From Ornithinimicrobium sp. (GTDB lineage Bacteria > Actinomycetota > Actinomycetes > Actinomycetales > Dermatophilaceae), in contig JASKZT010000196.1 in NCBI GenBank assembly GCA_030145965.1, forward strand, positions 1 to 5,219: 5,219 nt of DNA. Reading direction: 5' to 3'. Within the stretch, counting starts at the first letter, position 1. Each line of letters begins with the position of its first letter. A program made the position numbers and the translations under genes. Below are positions 1 to 5,219 of the stretch, in pieces. The notes below the pieces were generated by a model. That model was not told the origin of the DNA. It saw nothing but the letters and a program-made list of their open reading frames with translations, and searched no databases.

Positions 1-144
1 GAGGGGGGCACCGAGCACCCGGCACCCACCGAGGACGCCGGGGGCGCCGAGCCGCTCAGCCGGCGCGGGTTGCGGGACGAGGAGCGCCGCGTCGGCCGTG
101 ACCGGCGCGGGAGGCGCCGCGACCGACCCTCCGAGCGCTCCTGA
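1..144 (+). CDS. C-terminal end of an unidentified protein (5' end off the window)
   Basis: Frame 1 is open from the first base to a TGA at 142-144 and encodes 47 residues. Nearly every third codon position is G or C, as expected for real coding sequence in this genome. The tail is rich in charged residues: a Pro/Glu/Ala/Gly stretch followed by a highly basic end dominated by Arg with some Asp and Glu. It is probably a disordered or nucleic-acid-contacting C-terminus. I recognise no domain and cannot name the product. The strong hairpin 26 bases after the stop fits a gene ending here. The other two plus-strand frames give less protein-like sequence, but the fragment is short, so the call is moderate. 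Confidence 0.5.
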   Translation, partial: EGGTEHPAPTEDAGGAEPLSRRGLRDEERRVGRDRRGRRRDRPSERS

Positions 145-170
145 GGCCCGCGCCGGCAGGCCGGGCACGC

Positions 171-203
171 CGAGGCCCCGGTGCCGCTGGCGCCGGGGCC
201 TCG
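171..203. terminator. Strong hairpin, probable bidirectional terminator
   Basis: An almost perfect inverted repeat: the left arm 171-185 (CGAGGCCCCGGTGCC) pairs with the right arm 189-203 (GGCGCCGGGGCCTCG) around a 3-base GCT loop. That makes 15 base pairs including one G-U wobble, nearly all G-C. It sits 26 bases after the stop of the upstream plus-strand gene and 11 bases after the stop of the minus-strand PAC2 gene, so it is placed to end both transcripts. No T-run follows on either strand, which is common for hairpin terminators in high-GC actinobacteria. A weaker hairpin (146-150 with 162-166) lies just before it. Confidence 0.75.
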
Positions 204-214
204 TCGCGTCGGGC

Positions 215-1171
215 TCAGTGGTCGGTCGTGCCGGCCTCGTCGCTCGGCTCCTGCGGGGCGGGTCCGGCGACGCCGGGGTCGGCGAGGAACTTCTCCAGCT
301 CGGCCCCGATCTCGTCGGCGCTGGGCAGGTTGGCGGCCTCGGCGGCGAGGAGGCTGCGGCGGCGCTGCCCCTCGACGAAGTGGTCGTAGCGCTGCTCCAG
401 GCCCTCGACGACCTCGCGCGCACCCTCGCTCTGGGCCAGCTCGCTCTCGATGCGGCCCCGGGTGACCCCGGCCAGCGCGACGAGCTCGGCGGTCGGCAGC
501 ACGAGACCGGTCAGGTCCATCAGGGCGTCGGCCGCCGCGACCGCGGCGTCGCCGAACTGGGTCTCGGCCAGGTAGTGCGGCACGTGCACGGCGACACCGA
601 GGGTCGTCAGCCCGGCCTCGGCCAGCCGCAGGTGCAGGAGCGCCTCGGCGCTGCCCGGCACCTTGACCGAGCCGAAGATCGGGGTCCGGTCGCCGAGCAG
701 CTCACGGTCGCTGGAGAAGCGGGTCATGCCGACGGGCCGGGTGTGCGGCACCGCCATCGGGATGCCGTGCGCACCGGCGACCCGGCGGACGCCGAAGGCG
801 AGGCACAGCTGGCGGACGGCCTCGACGAAGCCCTCCCAGCGGAAGTCGGGCTCGACGCCGTGCAGGAGGAGGAAGGGCTCCCCCGCCTTGTCCTGCATCC
901 GGTAGAGGACCAGCGAGGGGTCCTCGTAGTCGGCGTAGTGGTCCGCGTCGAAGGTCATCAGCGGACGCCGCGAGCGGTAGTCGACGAGCGCGTCGACGTC
1001 GAAGCTGGCCACCACCTCGTGCTCGAGCGTGTCCAGCAGGTGCTCCGCCACGGTGGCCCGCACGAGGCCCGCGTCGATGAACCCGTCGAGGGACACGAGC
1101 ATCAGCGGTGCAGGCTGGGGCTGGCGGGAGGCGTCGGCCTCCAGGCGGAACAGTGGCGAGTGCGTCGTCAC
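215..1171 (-). CDS. PAC2 family protein (proteasome assembly chaperone-like)
   Basis: A 318-residue cytoplasmic protein of the PAC2 family, named after eukaryotic proteasome assembly chaperone 2. Actinobacterial members such as mycobacterial Rv2714 and Rv2125 have a similar size; their role is not settled, and a proteasome link is inference from the family name. Landmarks: DGFIDAG at 29-35 after the first beta strand, FDVDALVDYRSRRP at 57-70, LLLHGVEPDFRWEGF at 101-115, and GAHGIPMAVPHTRP at 133-146. A helical C-terminal part ends with a YDHF-containing segment, followed by a Pro/Glu/Asp-rich, probably disordered tail from about residue 290. There is no signal peptide or membrane segment. I chose the GTG start at 1169-1171 because a purine-rich site (GAGAGGAGAG, 1178-1187 on the minus strand) lies 8 bases upstream of it, counted from the AGGAG core. 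An in-frame ATG at 1268-1270 would run into the divergent peptidase gene and add residues unlike the family. Confidence 0.9.
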   Translation of the reverse strand: MTTHSPLFRLEADASRQPQPAPLMLVSLDGFIDAGLVRATVAEHLLDTLEHEVVASFDVDALVDYRSRRPLMTFDADHYADYEDPSLVLYRMQDKAGEPFLLLHGVEPDFRWEGFVEAVRQLCLAFGVRRVAGAHGIPMAVPHTRPVGMTRFSSDRELLGDRTPIFGSVKVPGSAEALLHLRLAEAGLTTLGVAVHVPHYLAETQFGDAAVAAADALMDLTGLVLPTAELVALAGVTRGRIESELAQSEGAREVVEGLEQRYDHFVEGQRRRSLLAAEAANLPSADEIGAELEKFLADPGVAGPAPQEPSDEAGTTDH

Positions 1172-1177
1172 GTCGGT

Positions 1178-1187
1178 CTCTCCTCTC
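1178..1187 (-). promoter_or_regulatory. Ribosome binding site that sets the PAC2 start
   Basis: Read on the minus strand, this is GAGAGGAGAG, with an AGGAG core at 1180-1184 ending 8 bases before the GTG codon at 1169-1171. It is the best Shine-Dalgarno match upstream of any candidate start of this gene, and it decides for GTG over the ATG at 1268-1270. Confidence 0.75.
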
Positions 1188-1199
1188 GTCGAGGTGGGG

Positions 1200-1226
1200 A
1201 ACGTCGGCAGGGGGTCGGATGATTCC
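1200..1226 (-). promoter_or_regulatory. Candidate SigR/SigH-type (ECF) promoter for the PAC2 gene
   Basis: Read on the minus strand, GGAAT (1222-1226) is followed after 19 bases by GTT (1200-1202). The known actinobacterial SigR/SigH consensus is GGAAT, about 18 bases, then GTT. The -10-like GTT lies 28 bases upstream of the GTG start, so transcription would begin around 1193 and give a leader of about 20 bases that contains the ribosome binding site. The position is good, but the motif is short and the spacer is one base longer than the usual consensus, so a chance match is possible. Confidence 0.4.
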
Positions 1227-1233
1227 AGGTGAT
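1227..1233 (+). promoter_or_regulatory. Ribosome binding site of the S9 peptidase
   Basis: AGGTGAT matches the complement of the 16S rRNA 3' end and ends 11 bases before the ATG at 1245. An in-frame TAG at 1233-1235 rules out any earlier start, so the ATG at 1245 is the first possible one. I see no convincing plus-strand -10/-35 pair in the divergent gap. Confidence 0.5.
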
Positions 1234-1244
1234 AGGCATGGACC

Positions 1245-3401
1245 ATGACAGCACGCGCGTCCGTCTTCACCGACCTGTCCCACTACGTCGCCGTGCCCCG
1301 GTTGTCCGGGCTGGCGATGTCGCCCGACGGGACCCGGCTGGTCACGACCGTGGCGACGCTCAACCGCAAGGGCACCGCCTACGCGACGGCCCTCTGGGAG
1401 GTGGACCCGACCGGCGAGCGTCCGGCCCACCGGCTGACCCGCAGCGCCAAGGGCGAGGCGGGGGCCGCCTTCACCGCGAGCGGTGACCTCTACTTCACCT
1501 CCTCCCGCCCCGACCCGGAGGCGGACGAGGACGAGCCCCGCTCGGCGCTGTGGCTCATCCCGGCGCACGGCGGCGAGGCGCGCGTCGTGCACAGCCGCGT
1601 CGGCGGCGTCACCGGGGTGACGGCCGCCCGGGAGGCCGACGTCGTGCTCGTCACCGCCGGCCTGCTCCCGGGGGCGACGAGCGAGGAGCAGCACGCCGCC
1701 CTGTCCACCGCCCGCACCGAGGCGGGGGTCGAGGCGATCCTGCACACCGGTTACCCGGTCCGCTTCTGGGACCACGACCTCGGTCCCGAGCAGCCGCACG
1801 TCTTCGTCCTCGAGGAGGGCGAGGACGCCGGGGCGGATGGCGCGGACGACCACGCGATCGACGAGGCGCAGGCCGAGGACGAGGCTGCGGCGCCGCTGCC
1901 CGGCACCCTGGACCGCACCCCGCCCCAGCGGCTCCGGCTGCTCACCGCCGGCCTGCCGGCCCCGCTGCACGAGCCGCACCCCGTGCTCTCCCCCGACGGC
2001 GGCCTCGCCCTGCTCTCCGTCCCGGTGCCCCAGGCACGTGCGGACCAGCGCTCGGCCCTGGTGCGCCTCGACGTGGCCACCGGCGAGCGGCGGACGCTGC
2101 TCGACCTCGAGGGGAGCGAGGTGGACGCCGGACCGGTCAGCCCGGACGGCACCCGGGCGGTGGTCGTCGTCGACCGGGTCACCACGCCGACCGACCCGCC
2201 CCGCCCGCGCCTGCACCTGGTCGACCTCGAGACCGGGGAGACGACTCCTCTCGCGCACGACTGGGACCGCTGGGCCACCCCCGTCGCGTGGACGCCCGAC
2301 GGCAGCGCCGTGCTGGCCCTGGCCGACAGCGACGGCCGCCGCCCGGTCTTCCGCATCGACGTCGCCACCGGCGAGGTCACCCAGGTGACCCACGACGACG
2401 CCGCCTGGAGCGACCTCGTCGTCGACCCCGGGGGCCGGGTCGCCTACGGCGTGCGCAGCTCCTACCTCTACCCGCCGGAGGTCGTGCGTCTCGACCTGGC
2501 CAGCGGCGAGGTCACCGAGCTGCCCGGCCCCGTCGCGCGCCCGGAGGTCCCGGGCCGCCTCGAGGAGGTCGAGACGACCACCGAGGACGGCACCCGCGTA
2601 CGCGGCTGGCTCGCGCTCCCCCCGGGCGAGGCGGAGGGCGGTCACCCGCTCCTGCTGTGGATCCACGGCGGGCCGCTCGGCTCGTGGAACGCCTGGACGT
2701 GGCGGTGGAACCCCTGGCTCCTCGTCAGCCAGGGGTATGCCGTGCTGCTGCCGGACCCGGCGCTCTCCACCGGCTACGGGCAGGACTTCATCCAGCGGGG
2801 CTGGGGCGCGTGGGGCGATGCGCCCTACACCGACCTCATGGCGATCACCGACGCGGTGGTGGCCCGCGAGGACGTCGACGAGACGCGGACCGCGGCGATG
2901 GGCGGCTCGTTCGGCGGCTACATGGCCAACTGGGTGGCGGGTCACACCGACCGGTTCCGCGCGATCGTCACCCATGCCTCCCTGTGGGCGCTCGAGGGCT
3001 TCGGCCCCACGACGGACGCCGCGTACTACTGGCAGCGCGAGATGACGCCGGAGATGGGCGAGGCCCACAGCCCGCACCGGTTCGTCGAGCAGATCGTCTC
3101 GCCCGTGCTCGTCATCCACGGCGACAAGGACTACCGCGTGCCGATCGGCGAGGGCCTGCGGCTCTGGTACGAGCTGCTCTCCCGCTCCGGCCTGCCCGCC
3201 GCGGAGGACGGCTCGACGGTGCACCGTTTCCTCTACTTCCCGCACGAGAACCACTGGATCCTCGCGCCCCAGCACGCCAAGGTCTGGTACGAGGTCGTCA
3301 GCGCCTTCCTGGCCGAGCACGTCCTGGGCGAGGAGCCGCGCGAGCTGCCGCCGGTGCTCGGGCTCACGGCACCGCCGCAGGAGGACGCCCCTCGCCGCTG
3401 A
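1245..3401 (+). CDS. S9 family serine peptidase (prolyl oligopeptidase / acylaminoacyl-peptidase type)
   Basis: A 718-residue intracellular peptidase that should cleave short peptides; the exact specificity cannot be read from sequence. The N-terminal part, to about residue 440, has beta-propeller repeats (MSPDGTRL near 25, LSPDGGLAL, VSPDGTRAV, WTPDGSAVL). The C-terminal alpha/beta-hydrolase domain (about 450-705) carries the oxyanion motif HGGP at 474-477, a STGYGQ motif, the nucleophile Ser555 in GGSFGGYMANW, Asp629 in HGDKDYRVP, and His670 in ENHW. The catalytic triad is therefore complete, and the length fits the S9 family. There is no signal peptide or lipobox, so it is probably cytoplasmic. 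An acidic, low-complexity segment (residues 190-213) interrupts the propeller. The gene is divergent from the PAC2 gene, 73 bases away. The long antisense open frame across it is a high-GC shadow. Confidence 0.95.
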   Translation: MTARASVFTDLSHYVAVPRLSGLAMSPDGTRLVTTVATLNRKGTAYATALWEVDPTGERPAHRLTRSAKGEAGAAFTASGDLYFTSSRPDPEADEDEPRSALWLIPAHGGEARVVHSRVGGVTGVTAAREADVVLVTAGLLPGATSEEQHAALSTARTEAGVEAILHTGYPVRFWDHDLGPEQPHVFVLEEGEDAGADGADDHAIDEAQAEDEAAAPLPGTLDRTPPQRLRLLTAGLPAPLHEPHPVLSPDGGLALLSVPVPQARADQRSALVRLDVATGERRTLLDLEGSEVDAGPVSPDGTRAVVVVDRVTTPTDPPRPRLHLVDLETGETTPLAHDWDRWATPVAWTPDGSAVLALADSDGRRPVFRIDVATGEVTQVTHDDAAWSDLVVDPGGRVAYGVRSSYLYPPEVVRLDLASGEVTELPGPVARPEVPGRLEEVETTTEDGTRVRGWLALPPGEAEGGHPLLLWIHGGPLGSWNAWTWRWNPWLLVSQGYAVLLPDPALSTGYGQDFIQRGWGAWGDAPYTDLMAITDAVVAREDVDETRTAAMGGSFGGYMANWVAGHTDRFRAIVTHASLWALEGFGPTTDAAYYWQREMTPEMGEAHSPHRFVEQIVSPVLVIHGDKDYRVPIGEGLRLWYELLSRSGLPAAEDGSTVHRFLYFPHENHWILAPQHAKVWYEVVSAFLAEHVLGEEPRELPPVLGLTAPPQEDAPRR

Positions 3402-3441
3402 CGGCACGCCGAGGGCACCGGGGCCGGGACACCGCTCGCCC

Positions 3442-3464
3442 CTGTCGGTCGGTGGTGCCAGAGT
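3442..3464 (+). promoter_or_regulatory. Candidate RecA-NDp (PafBC-type DNA-damage) promoter
   Basis: CTGTCGGTC (3442-3450), then 8 bases, then CAGAGT (3459-3464). The known actinobacterial RecA-NDp consensus, used by LexA-independent DNA-damage genes and recognised through PafBC in mycobacteria, is TTGTCRGTG, 8 bases, TANNNT. The site matches 7 of 9 positions in the upstream block, has the exact spacer, and matches 2 of 3 fixed positions in the -10. The -10 ends 7 bases before the ATG at 3472, so transcription would start at or near the A of that ATG. The mismatches, including the first T of the -10, keep this a candidate. Confidence 0.5.
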
Positions 3465-3471
3465 GCGGGGT

Positions 3472-4131
3472 ATGGAGAACACCCGCCTCACCGCCTCGGC
3501 CGTCGCCGCCGACCGCGAGCTCGCCGACTGGCGCGTCCTGCTCGGACGGCTCACCGCCCGGTACGCCACCGGGGACTTCGCGACCGGCGCCCGCCTCGTC
3601 GCGGCCGTCACGGAGGTGGCCGAGGGGCTGGACCACCACCCGGACGTCGACCTGCGCTACCCCCACGTGACGGTGACCACCGTCAGCCACGACGTCGGCC
3701 ACCTCACCGAGCGCGACCGGGAGCTGGCGCGGGGCGTCAGCGCGGCGGCGCGCCGGCTCGGGCTCGAGCCGGCCCCGGCGGAGGTGTCCGCCCTCGAGGT
3801 CGGGCTGGACGTGATGGACGCCGACCGGGTGCGGCCCTTCTGGGTGGCCGTGCTGGGCCTGGAGACGGACGCGGAGGGTGACCTCTACGACCCCGCGGGG
3901 CGGCTCGGCGCACTGTGGTTCCAGCAGATGGACGAGCCGCGCACCGAGCGCAACCGCTTCCACCTGGACATCACCGTGCCGCACGACGTCGCCGAGCAGC
4001 GGCTGGCCGACGCGCTGGCCGCCGGCGGCACGCTCGTCGACGACGCCCACGCCCCGTCGTGGTGGGTGCTGGCCGACGCCGAGGGCAACGAGGTGTGCAT
4101 CTGCACCTGGCAGTCGCGCGACGACGCCTGA
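3472..4131 (+). CDS. 4a-hydroxytetrahydrobiopterin dehydratase fused to a VOC (glyoxalase-like) domain
   Basis: A 219-residue, two-domain cytoplasmic protein. Residues 1 to about 98 form a pterin-4a-carbinolamine dehydratase (PCD/DCoH family), which dehydrates 4a-hydroxytetrahydropterin formed by aromatic amino acid hydroxylases. The family signature is present: Glu51, His55-His56-Pro57, Val-Thr-Val near 66-68, His73, and Asp82 in LTERD, so the active site looks intact. Residues about 105-215 form a VOC/glyoxalase-like domain: FWVAVLGL at 123-130, LWFQQMD at 148-154, FHLDI at 163-167 and DAEGNEVCICTW at 202-213. Its substrate is unknown. The fusion is seen in other actinobacteria. No aromatic amino acid hydroxylase gene is in the window, so the physiological partner is unclear. 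I chose the ATG at 3472 because a promoter-like -10 ends 7 bases before it and no good Shine-Dalgarno site precedes it, suggesting leaderless translation. A GTG three codons earlier (3463) is the alternative. Confidence 0.88.
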   Translation: MENTRLTASAVAADRELADWRVLLGRLTARYATGDFATGARLVAAVTEVAEGLDHHPDVDLRYPHVTVTTVSHDVGHLTERDRELARGVSAAARRLGLEPAPAEVSALEVGLDVMDADRVRPFWVAVLGLETDAEGDLYDPAGRLGALWFQQMDEPRTERNRFHLDITVPHDVAEQRLADALAAGGTLVDDAHAPSWWVLADAEGNEVCICTWQSRDDA

Positions 4132-4161
4132 CCCCACCGGGCACGCGGGGTGGTGGGCGTC
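4123..4161. terminator. Possible stem-loop across two convergent stop codons
   Basis: GACGCC (4123-4128) pairs with GGCGTC (4156-4161), and inside it ACCCC (4131-4135) pairs with GGGGT (4147-4151) around an 11-base loop. The two helices are separated by a small asymmetric internal loop. The structure overlaps the stop codons of both convergent genes (4129-4131 plus, 4160-4162 minus), which are only 28 bases apart, so it could end both transcripts. No T-run follows. It is weaker than the hairpin at 171-203, and parts of it are constrained by coding. Confidence 0.4.
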
Positions 4162-5219
4162 AGCCGGGCGGGCCGGGCTGCCAGCCGGTCCGGTCCGCCC
4201 ACGCCTCGGCACGCAGGACCGCCCGGGCGAACCACGGCTCCTTGGCCTCGGCGTAGGCGGAGGCCGACTGCCCCGAGTCGAGCAGGGCGGCCTTGAGGCG
4301 GGTGTAGTCGGCCCGGGCACCCTCCTCGGCCCGCAACCAGTCGCGCAGCAGGAGGGCCAGACGCCAGGCCGGTCCGTGGGCCGGACGGCAGTGCACCAGG
4401 ACGACGCGTGCCGGGTCGGCGCCGCTCAGGAGGCGCTTGGGCCAGCGGCCCTCCGGCACGCCGGCACCCCGCGCGTGGTCCCAGCTGCGCACCGGCACCG
4501 CGAAGCCCACCCTGGCCAGGCGGGCGTGCGTCGTCGGGTCGTCCAGGTCGTCGAGGGTGGGGACGACGACCTGCAGGTCCAGGACGTCCTTCGCCGGGAG
4601 GCCGGGCACGGCCGTCGAGCCGATGTGGTCGACGCGCAGCGCCCGCTCACCCAGCGCCCGGCGGACGCGGGCTCCCAGGCGGGCGGCCTCGGCGGGCCAG
4701 CGCGGGTCCGGGTCCACGACGGTCAGCGTCTCGGGCCGACGCACCCGGCGCCCCTCGCGGACGTTCACCTCGAACGGCACCAGCCGGTCGCGCCAGAGCC
4801 GCTCGACCCGGCCGGCCAGCTGGTCCAGGGTCCCGGTGTTGGGCAGGAGGACGTCGGCCGCGGCCCGTCGCTGCTCGTCGGTGGCCTGGGACGCGATACG
4901 GGCCCTGGCCTGCTCGACCGGCATACCGCGCAGCTCGACCAGGCGGCGGAGGCGTTCCTCCTCCGGCACGTCGACGACGACGGTCAAGGCGTAGTCGGCG
5001 CCGCGGTCGAGCTCCACGAGGAGCGGGATGTCGTGCACCACGACGGCGTCGTCCGGGGCGGCCGCGACGAGCTCGCGGGTGCGCTCCGTGATCCGCGGAT
5101 GGGTGATCGCCTCGAGGTCGCGACGGGCCGTCTCGTCGCCGAAGACCAGCGTCCCCAGCGCGGCCCGGTCCAGACCGCCGTCCTCGAGCACGAGGGAGGG
5201 GCCGAAGCGGGCGGCGATC
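4160..5219 (-). CDS. coaE: Dephospho-CoA kinase fused to a GrpB/UPF0157 domain (5' end off the window)
   Basis: Dephospho-CoA kinase phosphorylates the ribose 3'-hydroxyl of dephospho-CoA with ATP, the last step of CoA synthesis in the cytosol. The window shows 352 C-terminal residues; the frame is open to the right edge. By comparison with the mycobacterial enzyme (about 407 residues), some 45-50 N-terminal residues with the P-loop are missing only because the window ends. Visible kinase landmarks: DLEAITHPRI (about 5120-5089), VVHDIPLLVE, the DVPEEERLRRLVELRGM lid-region stretch, ARIASQATDEQRR, and ADVLLPNTGTLDQL. The second domain begins near VVDPDPRW (about 4717) and carries the GrpB signature HIGSTAVPGLPAKD (4586-4627), a nucleotidyltransferase-like fold, and ends with AKEPWF and WADRTGWQP. 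This two-domain form is the usual actinobacterial one; the GrpB part has been proposed to assist the kinase fold. A GTG at 5189-5191 is internal, not the start. Confidence 0.95.
   Translation of the reverse strand, partial: IAARFGPSLVLEDGGLDRAALGTLVFGDETARRDLEAITHPRITERTRELVAAAPDDAVVVHDIPLLVELDRGADYALTVVVDVPEEERLRRLVELRGMPVEQARARIASQATDEQRRAAADVLLPNTGTLDQLAGRVERLWRDRLVPFEVNVREGRRVRRPETLTVVDPDPRWPAEAARLGARVRRALGERALRVDHIGSTAVPGLPAKDVLDLQVVVPTLDDLDDPTTHARLARVGFAVPVRSWDHARGAGVPEGRWPKRLLSGADPARVVLVHCRPAHGPAWRLALLLRDWLRAEEGARADYTRLKAALLDSGQSASAYAEAKEPWFARAVLRAEAWADRTGWQPGPPG

Noticed and set aside
98..1222. A 374-codon plus-strand open frame opposite the PAC2 gene
   Set aside because: The minus-strand PAC2 protein has clear family motifs and a ribosome binding site; the plus-strand translation is compositional shadow with no recognisable domain.
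1172..1270. An N-terminal extension of the PAC2 protein starting at the ATG at 1268-1270
   Set aside because: It would overlap the start of the divergent peptidase gene and bypass the candidate promoter, and a strong ribosome binding site precedes the GTG at 1169-1171 instead.
3402..3441. A terminator after the S9 peptidase
   Set aside because: Only short 4-base pairings are visible in this GC-rich gap; none stands out from background.
702..3611. A 969-codon open frame on the minus strand, antisense to the S9 peptidase
   Set aside because: Its translation is low-complexity (Arg, Gly, Val, Ala) with no domain, and it lies opposite a peptidase with a complete catalytic triad and also overlaps the PAC2 gene. 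Such shadows are expected at this GC content.
1550..3670. A 706-codon plus-strand frame overlapping the peptidase in another phase
   Set aside because: It is dominated by Arg, Pro, Gly and Ala and has no motifs, whereas the frame from 1245 encodes a recognisable S9 peptidase.
5189..5191. GTG as the start of coaE
   Set aside because: The frame continues to the window edge with CoaE-like sequence (IAARFGPSLV), and the essential P-loop must lie further upstream.

Overview
The window is very GC-rich, its genes strongly favour G or C at third codon positions, and they are tightly packed. The gene families (a mycobacterial-type dephospho-CoA kinase fused to a GrpB domain, an actinobacterial PAC2 protein, a pterin dehydratase fused to a VOC domain) point to an actinomycete. 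A Micrococcales / Intrasporangiaceae-like organism is my guess; no single marker fixes the genus. It reads as ordinary chromosomal housekeeping sequence. I see no mobile element, tRNA, rRNA or CRISPR array.

Layout. Bases 1-144 hold the end of an unidentified plus-strand gene, followed by a strong GC-rich hairpin (171-203) that probably terminates it and the convergent PAC2-family gene (215-1171, minus). A 73-bp divergent gap (1172-1244) carries the PAC2 ribosome binding site, a candidate SigR/SigH-type promoter for PAC2, and the ribosome binding site of the next gene. An intact S9-family serine peptidase follows (1245-3401, plus). After a 70-bp gap holding a candidate RecA-NDp/PafBC-type promoter comes a two-domain protein (3472-4131, plus): an N-terminal 4a-hydroxytetrahydrobiopterin dehydratase joined to a C-terminal glyoxalase/VOC domain. 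It converges on coaE (4160 to beyond 5219, minus; the 5' end is off the window), which encodes dephospho-CoA kinase fused to a GrpB/UPF0157 domain. A possible stem-loop spans both of these stop codons.

The genes do not form one pathway or operon: each appears to have its own start signals, and orientation changes at almost every junction. The points most worth a second look are regulatory: a possible thiol-oxidative-stress promoter for PAC2 and a possible DNA-damage promoter with a leaderless start for the pterin dehydratase-VOC gene. I did not find a convincing undescribed system.
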